From NCBI GenBank assembly GCA_902781095.1, contig CACZHW010000005.1:62001-126000 (forward strand): a stretch of 64,000 nucleotides of DNA, in the 5' to 3' direction. The notes under the pieces are model-generated. The model was not told the DNA's origin. It did no database searches and worked only from the letters and a program-made list of their open reading frames with translations. The translations under genes were made by a program, and so were the position numbers. Source of the stretch: an uncultured Eubacteriales bacterium. GTDB lineage: Bacteria > Bacillota > Clostridia > Christensenellales > Aristaeellaceae. Shown here piece after piece: positions 34,271 through 44,339 of this stretch (position 1 is its first letter; each line of letters opens with the position of its first letter).

Positions 34271-35692
34271 TTACATTCCTTCTTCCGTTCGCTCTCCCGT
34301 AAGGGTGCTTTCTTTGGCATCCACAATCCGCACGCTCACAAACTGCCCGATCAGGGACGGATCCGCCGGGAAGTTTACGGTGACATTGTACTCGTTCTTC
34401 CCTGAGATCTCATGCGGGCTGCGCCTCGAAGGGCTGTCGGCCAGCACACGCTGAACCTGGCCTATCTGACGCCGGAGCCGCTGCCTCGTGCTTTCCTTCT
34501 GCAGTTCGATCAGCTTCTGTATCCGCGCGGAGGACACTTCAGCCGGCACCTGGTCCTTCATCGCCGCGGCAGGCGTGCCGACCCGCGGAGAGTAGATGAA
34601 CGTGAAAGCGCTGTCGAAGCCGACCGTACGCACCAGATCGCAGGTTTCCTCGAAATCCTCCTCCGTCTCTCCGGGGAATCCCACGATTAAGTCCGTGGAA
34701 AGGGCGATATCCGGCACCGCCTGCCGCAGGCGGCTCACGATGTCCAGGTATCTCTCTTTCGTGTAGCGCCGGTTCATCGCCGCAAGAATCCGGTTGCTGC
34801 CGTGCTGCGCCGGCAGGTGCAGGCTGTGGCAGACCGTCTTCGCCTGCGCCATAACCCCGATCAGTTCGTCCGAGATGTCCTTCGGATGGGAGGTCATGAA
34901 CCGCAGCCTGGGGACGCCGATCTTGTCCGCCTCCGCCAGCAGCTGCGCGAAGGACAGTTCCCCCTTCCTGTCCAGCCCGTACGAGTTGACGTTCTGGCCC
35001 AGCAGCATGACTTCCCGGATGCCGGACGCCCTGAGTTCCCGGATTTCCGAAAGCACCCTCTGCGAATCCCTGGAGCGCTCTCGCCCGCGGACGTACGGAA
35101 CGATGCAGTAGGAGCAGAAGTTGTTGCACCCGTACATGATCGTCACGTAGGCCGAAATCGCGCTGCTGCGCACGGCAGGCAGTTCCTCCGGTATCGCGCT
35201 TCTGTCGTCCTGCAGCACCTCGATGACCCGCCTCTCTTCGGTCACACAGCGGTAAAGCAGTTCCGGCAGCCTGTGCAGGTTTGCCGTGCCGAACGCCAGA
35301 TCCACAAAGGGATACTGGCGGAGAATCTGCTCCCCCATGCCCGGCTGCTGCATCATGCAGCCGCAGACCGCGACCAGAAGATGCGGCTTCGTCTTTTTCA
35401 GTTCTTTCAGCCACGTCACGTTTCCAAGCGCCCGCCGCTGTGCGTTGTCCCTTACGCAGCAGGTGTTGAACAGCACGAGGTCGGCGTTTTCCCTGCAGTC
35501 CGCCGCCGTGAGGCCCATCGCTTCGAAGAGACCTGCCAGCGTTTCGCTGTCCCGCTCGTTCATCTGGCACCCGTAGGTTACGATGCAGTAGGTCTGCGGC
35601 CCCGTCCCAAGACTCCGGACGGCATCCGCGTAAGCCTTCTGTTCTTCAAGTTCCTGCCGCGTCAGTTCTCTGGCCGGTACTCTCTCCATCAT
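34271..35692 (-). CDS. miaB: tRNA-2-methylthio-N6-dimethylallyladenosine synthase MiaB
   Basis: A methylthiotransferase of about 473 residues: N-terminal UPF0004 domain (IVTYGCQMNERDSE), a radical SAM domain with CNNFCSYCIVPYVRGRE, and a C-terminal TRAM domain. It methylthiolates i6A37, using MiaA's product. ATG at 35692 overlaps the RNase G stop as ATGA with AAGGA upstream; this coupling selects the start over the frame open to 35755. The YlbF gene follows immediately. Confidence 0.96.
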   Translation of the reverse strand: MMERVPARELTRQELEEQKAYADAVRSLGTGPQTYCIVTYGCQMNERDSETLAGLFEAMGLTAADCRENADLVLFNTCCVRDNAQRRALGNVTWLKELKKTKPHLLVAVCGCMMQQPGMGEQILRQYPFVDLAFGTANLHRLPELLYRCVTEERRVIEVLQDDRSAIPEELPAVRSSAISAYVTIMYGCNNFCSYCIVPYVRGRERSRDSQRVLSEIRELRASGIREVMLLGQNVNSYGLDRKGELSFAQLLAEADKIGVPRLRFMTSHPKDISDELIGVMAQAKTVCHSLHLPAQHGSNRILAAMNRRYTKERYLDIVSRLRQAVPDIALSTDLIVGFPGETEEDFEETCDLVRTVGFDSAFTFIYSPRVGTPAAAMKDQVPAEVSSARIQKLIELQKESTRQRLRRQIGQVQRVLADSPSRRSPHEISGKNEYNVTVNFPADPSLIGQFVSVRIVDAKESTLTGERTEEGM

Positions 35693-36903
35693 CCATCTAT
35701 TCCTTCCCAGAAACGTTCGTTGGGTATCGTTCCCTTCCCCTTGCATCGCGGGCAAACCTGCCTTTTGACCTGCCGCAATTGCAGGCCGGAGCGCTTTCGG
35801 GTCATCTCCATGAGCCCCAGATGCGTGAGCCCGAAGACGTTGATCCTGGCACTGTCCCCCTCACAGGCGCGCTTCATCGCCCGTACCAGTTCCTGCCGGT
35901 GCTCCGGCAGCCTGAGATCGATGAAATCGATCACGATCATGCCGCCTGTGTTGCACAGCCTCAGGTGGCTTGCGATTTCGGCCGCAGCCTCCAGATTGAC
36001 TGCAAAGGCGGTCTCCTCCTCATCGCCGGACGACGCGGTTTTTCCGGAATTCACGTCGTACACGGTCATGGCCTCACAATAATCAACCGTAAGATACCCT
36101 CCGCAAGGCAGCCAGAGGGTCCGGTTCAGGGCTGCCTGCTCTGCCGCGTCCACGCCCCAGCTGACGCCCGGAGAAGGTTCCTCCGGCCCTGTGAGCACCA
36201 GCTCCGTCTGCGGGTCAAACCGCCCGCCGGCTCTTCCTTCCAGCAGCGTCCGGTAACAGTCTTCGTCGGACGTGATGACCTTGCCGGCCGGCCTGTTCAG
36301 AAAACGCCCGATGATCTCGTCCTCAAAACCGTAACGCCTGAGCACGCACGGCCGTCTTTCCGTTTCGGCTTTCCGCTGCAGCGCCTGCCACTCTTCCCGG
36401 AACGCTGAAAGTTCGGTTTCAATCTCCGCCTCCGCTGCCGTTTCCGCTGCCGTCCGCAGAATAACGCCCTCCCCCTGCCGAAGGAGGCGCTCCGCAAGCG
36501 CCTTCAGCCGCTGCCTGTCCGCCGCATTCCCGATGGCCGAGGAGACGCTCACCCGGGCGCGGCCCGGCTGGTAGACCAGGGTTCTGCCGGAGAGCTGGAC
36601 CTTCCGGCTTACCCGGTACCGCTTGTCCGGGTTGGTCTGCGTCGCAAACCCCTGTACGATCAGATAGTCGCCCGGACGCAGTTTTTCGCCTTCAAGGGGC
36701 AAAAAAGCCTCCGTTTCGCTGCCGATGTCCACAAACGCAGCGTTCAGCGCCGGGCGGACGGTCTGCACACGGGCGAGGTAGAGCGCGTTTGCCTGCTCTG
36801 AACTGCCCGCGTCAAAATAGTGGATTTCACGGACAGCCTTCTCTTCCAGCAGGGCAATGCGCGCGGCCGCCCCTTTCCGTTCCGCGATGATAATCCTGTC
36901 CAC
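35689..36903 (-). CDS. rng: Ribonuclease E/G family protein (RNase G-like)
   Basis: A protein of about 404 residues, shorter than E. coli RNase G (489). An S1-type N-terminal segment has ARVQTVRPALNAAFVDIGSE. TVYDVNSGK and GMIVIDFIDL lie in the DNase I-like catalytic part with acidic metal ligands. CPRCKGKGT is the zinc-link motif near the end. The family cleaves single-stranded RNA and matures 16S rRNA. I prefer GTG at 36903 (GAGG upstream) to TTG at 36918. It coexists with RNase J in this window. Confidence 0.92.
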   Translation of the reverse strand: MDRIIIAERKGAAARIALLEEKAVREIHYFDAGSSEQANALYLARVQTVRPALNAAFVDIGSETEAFLPLEGEKLRPGDYLIVQGFATQTNPDKRYRVSRKVQLSGRTLVYQPGRARVSVSSAIGNAADRQRLKALAERLLRQGEGVILRTAAETAAEAEIETELSAFREEWQALQRKAETERRPCVLRRYGFEDEIIGRFLNRPAGKVITSDEDCYRTLLEGRAGGRFDPQTELVLTGPEEPSPGVSWGVDAAEQAALNRTLWLPCGGYLTVDYCEAMTVYDVNSGKTASSGDEEETAFAVNLEAAAEIASHLRLCNTGGMIVIDFIDLRLPEHRQELVRAMKRACEGDSARINVFGLTHLGLMEMTRKRSGLQLRQVKRQVCPRCKGKGTIPNERFWEGIDG

Positions 36904-36907
36904 GGCC

Positions 36908-37585
36908 TCAAGCCTCAATCAGCGGAACCGGGCGGTTTTCCTGCAGCGTATACAGTCCGGTTCTGCGCACCTTGAAAGGTACCGCGTCCATTCCGGTCTC
37001 TCGCACTAGGGTAGCGAACAGCAGATCCGGCTTCAGCGTCGCCGCTTCCGTAAAGGAGACGATTGCGTCGATCACTGCTCCGCTCTCCGTCTTTCGTCCC
37101 TCCAGTCTCAAAACCATCGGCCGGATGTTGACCAGCGTTTCAGCGCTCTTGCTCTTGCGCACCGCCATGATCTCCGTTTGGTTCAGGAAGGCCTCCAGGC
37201 CGTCGACAAGCCTGCCCCCGTCCGGGCCGGATACCGTAAAGCGGTAACCGGCGTGGGTCAGCAGCCTGCCCAGCTTGGGAAACCGGTCGTCCACCAGGCG
37301 GACGCGGGAGGGCTGCATGACGGGCGGCAGCGCCCTTTTCATCGCGGCGAGGCACTCCCCTGCCTCTCTGTCTTCGCTCAGCGTCACGTCGACCAGTTCG
37401 GCGTCCCCCGGGATTCCGCTGGACAGCGCCGAGGCAAAGGACATCAGGATGTGCGGATTGAATCCGTTCGAATAGGCGACCGGCAGTCCGCTCCTGCGCA
37501 GCGCCCGCTGCATGGTCCGCTGCAGGTCAAGCAGGCCCAGATGCCGGATCGTATCCCCTTTGCAAAACTCCAACAGCATTCTCAT
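36908..37585 (-). CDS. TIGR03936-family radical SAM-associated protein (DUF2344)
   Basis: A protein of about 225 residues beginning MRMLLEFCKGDTIRHLGLLD, with RTMQRALRRSGLPVAYSNGFNPH, the DUF2344 signature. It is nearly always encoded beside, or fused to, a TIGR03960 radical SAM protein, as here; function is not established. ATG at 37585 overlaps that gene's stop as ATGA, which decides the start over GTG at 37597. The RNase G-like gene follows after a few bases, a conserved trio suggesting an RNA-related task. Confidence 0.92.
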   Translation of the reverse strand: MRMLLEFCKGDTIRHLGLLDLQRTMQRALRRSGLPVAYSNGFNPHILMSFASALSSGIPGDAELVDVTLSEDREAGECLAAMKRALPPVMQPSRVRLVDDRFPKLGRLLTHAGYRFTVSGPDGGRLVDGLEAFLNQTEIMAVRKSKSAETLVNIRPMVLRLEGRKTESGAVIDAIVSFTEAATLKPDLLFATLVRETGMDAVPFKVRRTGLYTLQENRPVPLIEA

Positions 37586-39423
37586 CTGTCCACGCACGCT
37601 CCCTCAAACCGCTTCAGCCCGCATCCGCGGCAGCCCTTGCGGCAGTCCGCCGTCGTAAGCGCGGCGTCCGCACGTTCTTTCTCCCTCCAGAGAAAGTCTT
37701 CCGTCACGCCGGCGTCAATAAAGGCCCAGGGCAGAATCTCCCCCTTCTCCCGTCGGCGGTTCGCGTAAAAGCCCGGGTCAATTCCGCAGCTGCGGAAGGC
37801 TTCCATCCAAGTCTCGAAGCGGAAGCAGTCCGTCCAGCCGTCAAACCGGCAGCCGCCCCGCCAGGCTGCCTCCAGCACCCGGGCCAGCCGACGGTCCCCG
37901 CGCGCGAAACAAGCCTCCAGGAAGGATACCTCCGGGGTGTGCCAGTTGAATTCCACCCCTTTGATCTTCATGATACCGCGCAGGTACCGCTGCTTTTCGT
38001 CAAACATCTCCAGCGTGTCCTGCGGTTCCCACTGGAAGGGGGTAAACGGCTTGGGCACAAAGCAGGAGGCGCTGCAATGGATCCGCAGCCCCTTCGCCCG
38101 CAGCGGTTTCGGGGTGTTAAAATAGCACTCCGCGACCTTCCGGCTCACCGCCGCCATCCCGTCCAGGTCTTCTTTCGTCTCCGTCGGCAGACCGAACATA
38201 AAGTACAGTTTGACCGAACTCCAGCCCTTCGCAAAGGCGCCTGACACAGAGGAAAGGAGATCCTCTTCCGTGATGCCTTTGTTGATGACGTCGCGCAGCC
38301 GCTGCGTACCTGCTTCCATCGCGTAGGTGAGGCCGGTCTTGCGCACCTTCTGCGTCTCCTCCAGCACGTCCTCCAGATCGCTGTCCAGGCGCAGCGACGG
38401 CAGTGAAATGCCAACCTTCTGCGAGGAGAACTCGTCCATCATCTCCCGCGTCAGTTCCTTGAGGCAGGAGTAGTCGCCGGTGGAAAGCGAGGAGAGCGTC
38501 ACTTCCTCGTAACCCGTATTCTGCAGCTGGGCGCGGATGAGCTCCATCACCCGCTGCCGGCTGCGCTCCCTCACCGGCCGGTAAATCATTCCCGCCTGAC
38601 AGAAGCGGCATCCCCTTGTGCAGCCGCGCAGGACTTCGATGTTGATCCGGTCGTGGACGATCTCCATATACGGCACGACCGGCGCAAGCGGGTAGGCCGC
38701 GCTTTCCAGGTCCGCGATCATGTTCTTGCGCACGACGGCAGGCACCTCCGGCTTCAACGGGCGGAAAGATGCGATTGTCCCGTCTTCGTTGTAAGCCGTT
38801 TCATACAGCGAGGGCACGTAGACCCCCGGCAGCTGCGACAGCCGCAGCAGGCACTCTTCCCGGGATACGCCTTCCTCCTTCGCCCGGCGCACGACGTCGA
38901 TCGTCTGGAGGATGTTGACCTCCCCGTCGCCGATGGAGAACGCGTCGATAAAGCAGTGCAGCGGTTCCGGATTGAACGCGCAGGGGCCGCCCGCGATCAC
39001 AACCGGATCGTCCCAGGTGCGCTCCCGGGTGTGCAGCGGTATGCCCGCAAGGTCCAGCATCTCCAGGATATTGGTGTAGCTCATCTCATACTGGAGGGTG
39101 AAGCCCAGCATGTCGAAGCTGCGGACAGGCTTGCGGGTTTCCAGGGAAAACAGCGGCACCTTCCGTTCCCGCATCAGGTCAGTCATATCCGTCCAGGGCA
39201 TAAAAACCCGCTCGCAGAGTGCGTCTTCGCGCCTGTTGACGATGTCGTAGAGGATTCTGGACCCCAGATGGGACATGCCGACCTCGTACACGTCCGGAAA
39301 CGCGAAAGCGTAATGAACTGCCACGCTGTCCCAGTCTTTCAGGGTGCAGTTCAGTTCCCCGCCCATATAGCGGGCGGGCTTCTGTACGCTGTCCAGAAGG
39401 TTGTCAATCTGTTCGCTGATCAA
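37582..39423 (-). CDS. TIGR03960-family B12-binding-domain radical SAM protein
   Basis: A protein of about 613 residues. QKPARYMGGELN opens the family. A cobalamin-binding-like region (about 50-200) precedes the radical SAM core, whose cluster motif is GCTRGCRFCQAG. The substrate is unknown. TTG at 39423 has GGGGGAG six bases upstream and matches the usual N-terminus; the frame extends 22 codons further without support. It starts the nine-gene operon down to xpt. No promoter stands out in the 84 bases after upp, so transcription may come partly from upp read-through. Confidence 0.92.
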   Translation of the reverse strand: MISEQIDNLLDSVQKPARYMGGELNCTLKDWDSVAVHYAFAFPDVYEVGMSHLGSRILYDIVNRREDALCERVFMPWTDMTDLMRERKVPLFSLETRKPVRSFDMLGFTLQYEMSYTNILEMLDLAGIPLHTRERTWDDPVVIAGGPCAFNPEPLHCFIDAFSIGDGEVNILQTIDVVRRAKEEGVSREECLLRLSQLPGVYVPSLYETAYNEDGTIASFRPLKPEVPAVVRKNMIADLESAAYPLAPVVPYMEIVHDRINIEVLRGCTRGCRFCQAGMIYRPVRERSRQRVMELIRAQLQNTGYEEVTLSSLSTGDYSCLKELTREMMDEFSSQKVGISLPSLRLDSDLEDVLEETQKVRKTGLTYAMEAGTQRLRDVINKGITEEDLLSSVSGAFAKGWSSVKLYFMFGLPTETKEDLDGMAAVSRKVAECYFNTPKPLRAKGLRIHCSASCFVPKPFTPFQWEPQDTLEMFDEKQRYLRGIMKIKGVEFNWHTPEVSFLEACFARGDRRLARVLEAAWRGGCRFDGWTDCFRFETWMEAFRSCGIDPGFYANRRREKGEILPWAFIDAGVTEDFLWREKERADAALTTADCRKGCRGCGLKRFEGACVDR

Positions 39424-39479
39424 AAGCTTCTCCCCCAACCGTTTCGGTATCGGTCTCAGCCGGATAAACTGACGAGAAA

Positions 39480-39499
39480 GGCGCACCAAACGGTGCGCC
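39480..39499 (-). terminator. Hairpin after upp
   Basis: GGCGCACC/GGTGCGCC form an 8-bp perfect stem with a GTTT loop on the complement, followed only by TTTCTC. It lies seven bases past the upp stop and is likely a leaky terminator ahead of the TIGR03960 operon. Confidence 0.6.
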
Positions 39500-39506
39500 A
39501 GAGCCC

Positions 39507-40250
<744 letters not shown>

Positions 40251-41423
40251 TTATGCGTTGGCCAGTTTCTGAAGGAGTTCGACACGGTCCGTGTGCTCCC
40301 ACGGTAGATCGACGTCCGTGCGGCCGAAGTGGCCGAACGCGGCCGTCTGCCGGTAGATCGGGCGCCGCAGGTCGAGCATCCGGATGATGCCGGAAGGCCG
40401 CAGGTCGAAGGCCTCGCGGACGACGGCCGTCAGCTTTTCCTCGCTGACCTTCCCCGTCCCCTTGGTGTCGATCAGCAGGGAGACCGGCTCCGCCACACCG
40501 ATGGCATACGCCAGCTCGATCTCACAGCGGTCCGCCAGGCCGGCTGCAACGATGTTCTTGGCCACATACCGCGCGGCATATGCCGCACTGCGGTCCACCT
40601 TCGTGGGATCCTTCCCGCTGAAGGCGCCGCCGCCGTGGCGCGCGTATCCGCCGTACGTATCGACGATGATCTTTCTGCCCGTCAGGCCGGAATCCCCCAT
40701 GGGGCCGCCGATGGTGAAGCGCCCCGTCGGGTTGACGAAAAAGCGCGTATGCTCGTCCATCAGTTCCGCGGGAACAGCCGCCCGGATGACCTGCTCGATG
40801 ACGGCCCGGCGCAGTTCTTCGTACGCAATTTCAGGCGCATGCTGTGTCGACACCACGACCGTATCGACGCGCACCGGCTTGTGCCCGTCGTATTCCACCG
40901 TAACCTGGCTCTTGCCGTCCGGCCGCAGCCAGGGCAGTTCGCCGGAGCGGCGGGCCTGGGAAAGCCGCCTCGTAATGCGGTGCGCCAGCGCGATCGGCAT
41001 CGGCATCAGTTCCGGCGTCTCGTTGCACGCGTAGCCGAACATCATGCCCTGATCGCCGGCACCGATGTCCTTCTTTTCCTCTTCCCGGCTCTCCAACGCC
41101 GCGTTGACGCCCTGGGCGATGTCCGGGCTCTGCTCGTGCAGCGCCGTGATGACCGCGCAGGTGTTTCCGTCGAAGCCGTATTTCGCCCTGTCGTAACCGA
41201 TATCGCAAATCGTCTGCCGCACGATGCGGTCAACCGAGATATTGGCCTTGGTCGCCACCTCGCCCATCACCATGACGAGGCCGGTCGTCGTACACGTCTC
41301 GCACGCAACGTGCGCCTCGGGGTCCTCCGCCAGGATCGCATCCAGCACCGCGTCGCTGATCTGGTCGCAAATCTTGTCGGGATGCCCTTCCGTAACCGAT
41401 TCGGAGGTAAACAGTGTTCTCAT
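40251..41423 (-). CDS. metK: S-adenosylmethionine synthetase
   Basis: A 390-residue enzyme. [32 protein letters not shown] and [19 protein letters not shown] are the three MetK signatures covering ATP, methionine and metal sites. It makes SAM from methionine and ATP. ATG at 41423 follows AAGGAAGAG. Expression is controlled by the SAM-I riboswitch in its leader, a direct feedback loop. SAM users nearby include the radical SAM proteins MiaB and TIGR03960. Confidence 0.98.
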   Translation of the reverse strand: MRTLFTSESVTEGHPDKICDQISDAVLDAILAEDPEAHVACETCTTTGLVMVMGEVATKANISVDRIVRQTICDIGYDRAKYGFDGNTCAVITALHEQSPDIAQGVNAALESREEEKKDIGAGDQGMMFGYACNETPELMPMPIALAHRITRRLSQARRSGELPWLRPDGKSQVTVEYDGHKPVRVDTVVVSTQHAPEIAYEELRRAVIEQVIRAAVPAELMDEHTRFFVNPTGRFTIGGPMGDSGLTGRKIIVDTYGGYARHGGGAFSGKDPTKVDRSAAYAARYVAKNIVAAGLADRCEIELAYAIGVAEPVSLLIDTKGTGKVSEEKLTAVVREAFDLRPSGIIRMLDLRRPIYRQTAAFGHFGRTDVDLPWEHTDRVELLQKLANA

Positions 41424-41446
41424 CTTTCTCTTCCTTTCCGTCGTGC

Positions 41447-41484
41447 AAAAAAAAGCGCCCTCTCCTGCACAGAACAGGCGGCAC
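41447..41484 (-). terminator. Riboswitch expression-platform terminator
   Basis: On the complement GTGCC-GCCTG pairs with CAGG-AGA-GGGCGC (one GU wobble, small internal loop), followed by eight T residues (41454-41447). It lies 24 bases before the metK start. Confidence 0.85.
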
Positions 41485-41589
41485 TCTTTCTCGCAACCTT
41501 ATCTGTCGGCAAAGCCGTGGGATTTGGCACCGGAAGGTTCCGGTTGTCGGGTTTCATCGGGCCCATTCCCTCAACCACTCTTTATAAGG
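41447..41589 (-). promoter_or_regulatory. SAM-I (S-box) riboswitch controlling metK
   Basis: The leader on the complement contains CTTATAAAGAGTGGTTGAGG, then GGGCCCGATGAAACCCGACA, GGTGCCAAATCCCACGG and CAGATAAGG. This is the conserved SAM-I aptamer, with the P1 helix closed by CCTTAT/ATAAGG (41589 to 41497). The expression platform is the hairpin at 41447-41484, ending in eight T residues. With SAM bound, the terminator is expected to form and reduce metK expression. Confidence 0.95.
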
Positions 41590-41603
41590 CTTTTAGCGGG
41601 GGT

Positions 41604-41632
41604 AGACTATCAAACAAGTCTTTAATTGTCAA
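41604..41632 (-). promoter_or_regulatory. Promoter of the metK riboswitch transcript
   Basis: On the complement TTGACA (41632-41627), 17 bases and TAGTCT (41609-41604) lie about 15 bases upstream of the aptamer P1 strand. The -10 box is weak and the -35 box perfect. Confidence 0.65.
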
Positions 41633-41676
41633 TACTCTCGTGTCATAATGGTCAAAAACCGTATGGCTGTCGATTA

Positions 41677-42144
41677 TCAGGTCAGGATCTGTATGCCCAT
41701 GAAAGTCAGCACGCCCATGATGATGCCGGCGAGCAGGACGCCCGCGACCACTGCCAGCACGCTCTTCTTGAAATCCATGTGCAGGATGCTCGCCGCAAAG
41801 GTGCCCGTCCACGCGCCCGTTCCGGGGAGCGGGATGCCCACGAACAGCATGAGCGCGACGTACAGCCCCATGCCGGCAGAAGACTGGAGCTTCCTTCCCG
41901 CCCGGTTCCCTTTTTCGATGCAGAAACGGCAGAACCGGCCGATCACCGGCTTCGTTTTGCCCCAGTTCAGTACGGACGTGGCAAAAAAATAGATGAAGGG
42001 CACCGGCAACATATTGCCGACGATGCAGATGATATACGCCGGCAGCGTCGGGATGCCGCTGGCCAGCGCATACGGCAGCGCCCCCCTCAGTTCAATCAGC
42101 GGCAGCATGGCGATGAAAAACGCCACAATCGATTTTTTAAGCAC
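41677..42144 (-). CDS. Small multi-drug export family membrane protein (COG2426)
   Basis: A 155-residue membrane protein with about four hydrophobic segments. LPLIELRGALPYALASGIP and GIPLPGTGAWTGTFAAS match the Sm_multidrug_ex family. The family name implies small-molecule export, but experimental support is thin. GTG at 42144 has GGAGG seven bases upstream. It lies 24 bases after a TetR-type regulator, which suggests that regulator may control it. It is last in rex-vanW-tetR-export. Confidence 0.88.
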   Translation of the reverse strand: MLKKSIVAFFIAMLPLIELRGALPYALASGIPTLPAYIICIVGNMLPVPFIYFFATSVLNWGKTKPVIGRFCRFCIEKGNRAGRKLQSSAGMGLYVALMLFVGIPLPGTGAWTGTFAASILHMDFKKSVLAVVAGVLLAGIIMGVLTFMGIQILT

Positions 42145-42168
42145 AAAAATGCCTCCGTTCCTTTACGC

Positions 42169-42894
42169 TTACAGGTTGATCCGCATCTGGACCAGCCCCG
42201 CTTCCCTGCGGATTCTGTCCTGCACGATCTGCAGCCCGAGGCGCAGCAGGTCGTCCGCCTCGAACAGGATGATGCTGCCGAACGGCGCGATCAGAATCCG
42301 TTCGATCGCGCCGCGGTAGACCCACAGCTTCCGGGTCAGCGCTTCCCCAAGCCGGCTCACGTCGTCTTCCGCCGCCAGCAGGAAGGCGATCTCATCGGTA
42401 AACTGCATGTACAGCCGCAGCAGCATCTGCGCCGTCGCCGGGACGTCCGTTACGGTGAATTCGCCGCTCTTCTGTCCTTCCGTCAGCAGTTTTTCCATGA
42501 TATCCTGCATTCCGTTCAGCTGGCAGGCTTTCATCTTTTCGCGCATCAGCGCGCCGTCCTCCCGGTACGCGACGCCGATCAGCAGGGACACGAAGCCCGC
42601 ATTGCCGCTGTGCCACAGCGTTCCCTCCCGGAAGACCCCGTTCAGCTTCTCCGCTGCCGCGAAATCCTCCCGGTCCAGCCACACGCGGGCCGCTTCACAC
42701 GTCTCAGCGGCGCGCGTTTCACAAATCGCCTCCAGCAGTGACAGCTTGCTGTCGAAATGGTGGTAGAAACCGCCCTTGGAGAAATGCATCTCATCCAGGA
42801 TATCCTGAACGGACGTCTTCTCGTAACCGTTTGTATAGAACAGCCTTTCCGCCGTTTCAATCAGCTGGATGCGCCGCGTATCCCCTTTTTTCAT
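42169..42894 (-). CDS. TetR-family transcriptional regulator
   Basis: A protein of about 241 residues. The N-terminal helix-turn-helix is RLFYTNGYEKTSVQDILDEM followed by HFSKGGFYHHF, the TetR signature. The C-terminal ligand domain (about 70-241) is not recognisable to a subfamily. ATG at 42894 has AAAGGCAG upstream; the 86-codon upstream open frame overlaps the VanW gene and is rejected. It probably regulates its own operon, including the adjacent export protein; the ligand is unknown. Confidence 0.92.
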   Translation of the reverse strand: MKKGDTRRIQLIETAERLFYTNGYEKTSVQDILDEMHFSKGGFYHHFDSKLSLLEAICETRAAETCEAARVWLDREDFAAAEKLNGVFREGTLWHSGNAGFVSLLIGVAYREDGALMREKMKACQLNGMQDIMEKLLTEGQKSGEFTVTDVPATAQMLLRLYMQFTDEIAFLLAAEDDVSRLGEALTRKLWVYRGAIERILIAPFGSIILFEADDLLRLGLQIVQDRIRREAGLVQMRINL

Positions 42895-42911
42895 GTTCTG
42901 CCTTTCATCCG

Positions 42912-44339
42912 TCAATGATACAGGATTTCGTTCTGCGTCGCCGGGTACTCCGTCGTCCAGAGCTTGCTCCGGCGGATTTCGTTGCCGCCCGCGTCCCTGT
43001 AGATCTTGTACGTGTCGACGATATACCCGGTGTGTTTGCTGTGTCCGGCCTGTCTCGTTCCGACCGGGAGCGACTCGTCCAGGGTGTAGAGCGTGTCGTT
43101 GGAGGGCTTGATCGTCTTGACCGTCTTGGATTCCAGGTCGATGGACGCCCATGCATCCGGCAGCCTTCCGTATACCTCAACCGTAACCGTCCTGTCCTCG
43201 TACCACGAAAGGAGGAAGACCGGGTAAGCGCTGCTGTTGCGGAAGATGAAATCGCGGGACGGCCAGTTCACCGTCGCGTCCTCTCCCTTGGGCACATAGG
43301 AAGACGGCCAGCTGTGCGCGTACCGTTTCACGATCTCAAGGTCAGCGCGCACGACCGCGTTGAAGAGCGTGGACGAGGTCTGGCAAACGCCGCCACCCGT
43401 ATCGTCCACCAGCACGCCGCCGGCGATCGCGCCCGCCTCGCGGTAGCCCTTTTCGCCGGTCCGCTTCCCCGTGCAATTGTTAAAGGACAACTCTTCGCCG
43501 GGCGCTACCACCTTGCCGTTCAGCGCGGCCGCGGAGATCGAAATGTTGGTGTTGCGGTCCCTGTCGGCCGTCGTCTGTGTCGTAAACGTGGAAACCAGGC
43601 CAAACCGGCCTTCCAGATCCTGCAGTTTCACCGCCGCCTCCACGCGGTTTCCGCTTCCCTGCACCGTTTCGCCGAAGTTGCGCGCGTCCAGCGCGGACAG
43701 AATCTGCTGCGCCAGCGCCTGCCTGTCGAGCTGCCAGCCGTCTTCCTCCCTGCGGAAGGAGAACGTTTTGCTGACGGGATCAAACGCGTCCAGGGCCGCA
43801 TCCTTCGGTTCCCTGTCCACATTGGCGGCGATGATGTTCACCAGATCGTCGATGGCCTCCCGGTCATATTCATAAGAAGAAGAAAACGCGACGCCGGATG
43901 TCCTTGCCGTCTCGATCTCGGACAGGCGTCTGTCGATCGTCCCCGTATGGCCGATCCGGTATGCGCGCTCCAGCTGCCGCCCCGCATTGAAGACGAGAGG
44001 CACGACTTCGCTGCTCAGGCGCCACTGGCGCCCGTCCACGGAGACGGTCAGCGTAAAATCCGCCGCCTGCTGCTGCTGTCTCCCGTCGAAAAGCGCCTTC
44101 GCCTCCGCCTGTGTCATGCCGCCCAGATCGACACCGTCCAGCGTCACGCCGCTGCAAAAAACGCCTTCCGCTGCTTTCAGCAGAAGCGTTTTTTCCCTGT
44201 ATGCGTCGTATTGCGCCCGGATCCGCATCGCCTCTCTGGCACCAAAGAGCCAAAGCACCACACAAAACAAAAGAAGAATGACAGCCCAAAAAGGGAAACG
44301 CTCGGTTTCCCTTTTTGCATTCTGATGTTCACGCGGCAT
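42912..44339 (-). CDS. VanW-family membrane-anchored protein
   Basis: A 475-residue protein: one transmembrane helix (about 17-35), a YoaR-like putative peptidoglycan-binding domain (GVTLDGVDLGGMTQAEAKAL), then the VanW domain (about 265-400: NGKVVAPGEELSFNNCTGKR, DDTGGGVCQTSSTLFNAVV). VanW proteins occur in some vancomycin-resistance clusters, but their role is unknown, and stand-alone copies like this are common in Clostridia. ATG at 44339 overlaps the rex stop by one base (TAATG), with AGGAG upstream. It is likely extracytoplasmic. Confidence 0.92.
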   Translation of the reverse strand: MPREHQNAKRETERFPFWAVILLLFCVVLWLFGAREAMRIRAQYDAYREKTLLLKAAEGVFCSGVTLDGVDLGGMTQAEAKALFDGRQQQQAADFTLTVSVDGRQWRLSSEVVPLVFNAGRQLERAYRIGHTGTIDRRLSEIETARTSGVAFSSSYEYDREAIDDLVNIIAANVDREPKDAALDAFDPVSKTFSFRREEDGWQLDRQALAQQILSALDARNFGETVQGSGNRVEAAVKLQDLEGRFGLVSTFTTQTTADRDRNTNISISAAALNGKVVAPGEELSFNNCTGKRTGEKGYREAGAIAGGVLVDDTGGGVCQTSSTLFNAVVRADLEIVKRYAHSWPSSYVPKGEDATVNWPSRDFIFRNSSAYPVFLLSWYEDRTVTVEVYGRLPDAWASIDLESKTVKTIKPSNDTLYTLDESLPVGTRQAGHSKHTGYIVDTYKIYRDAGGNEIRRSKLWTTEYPATQNEILYH

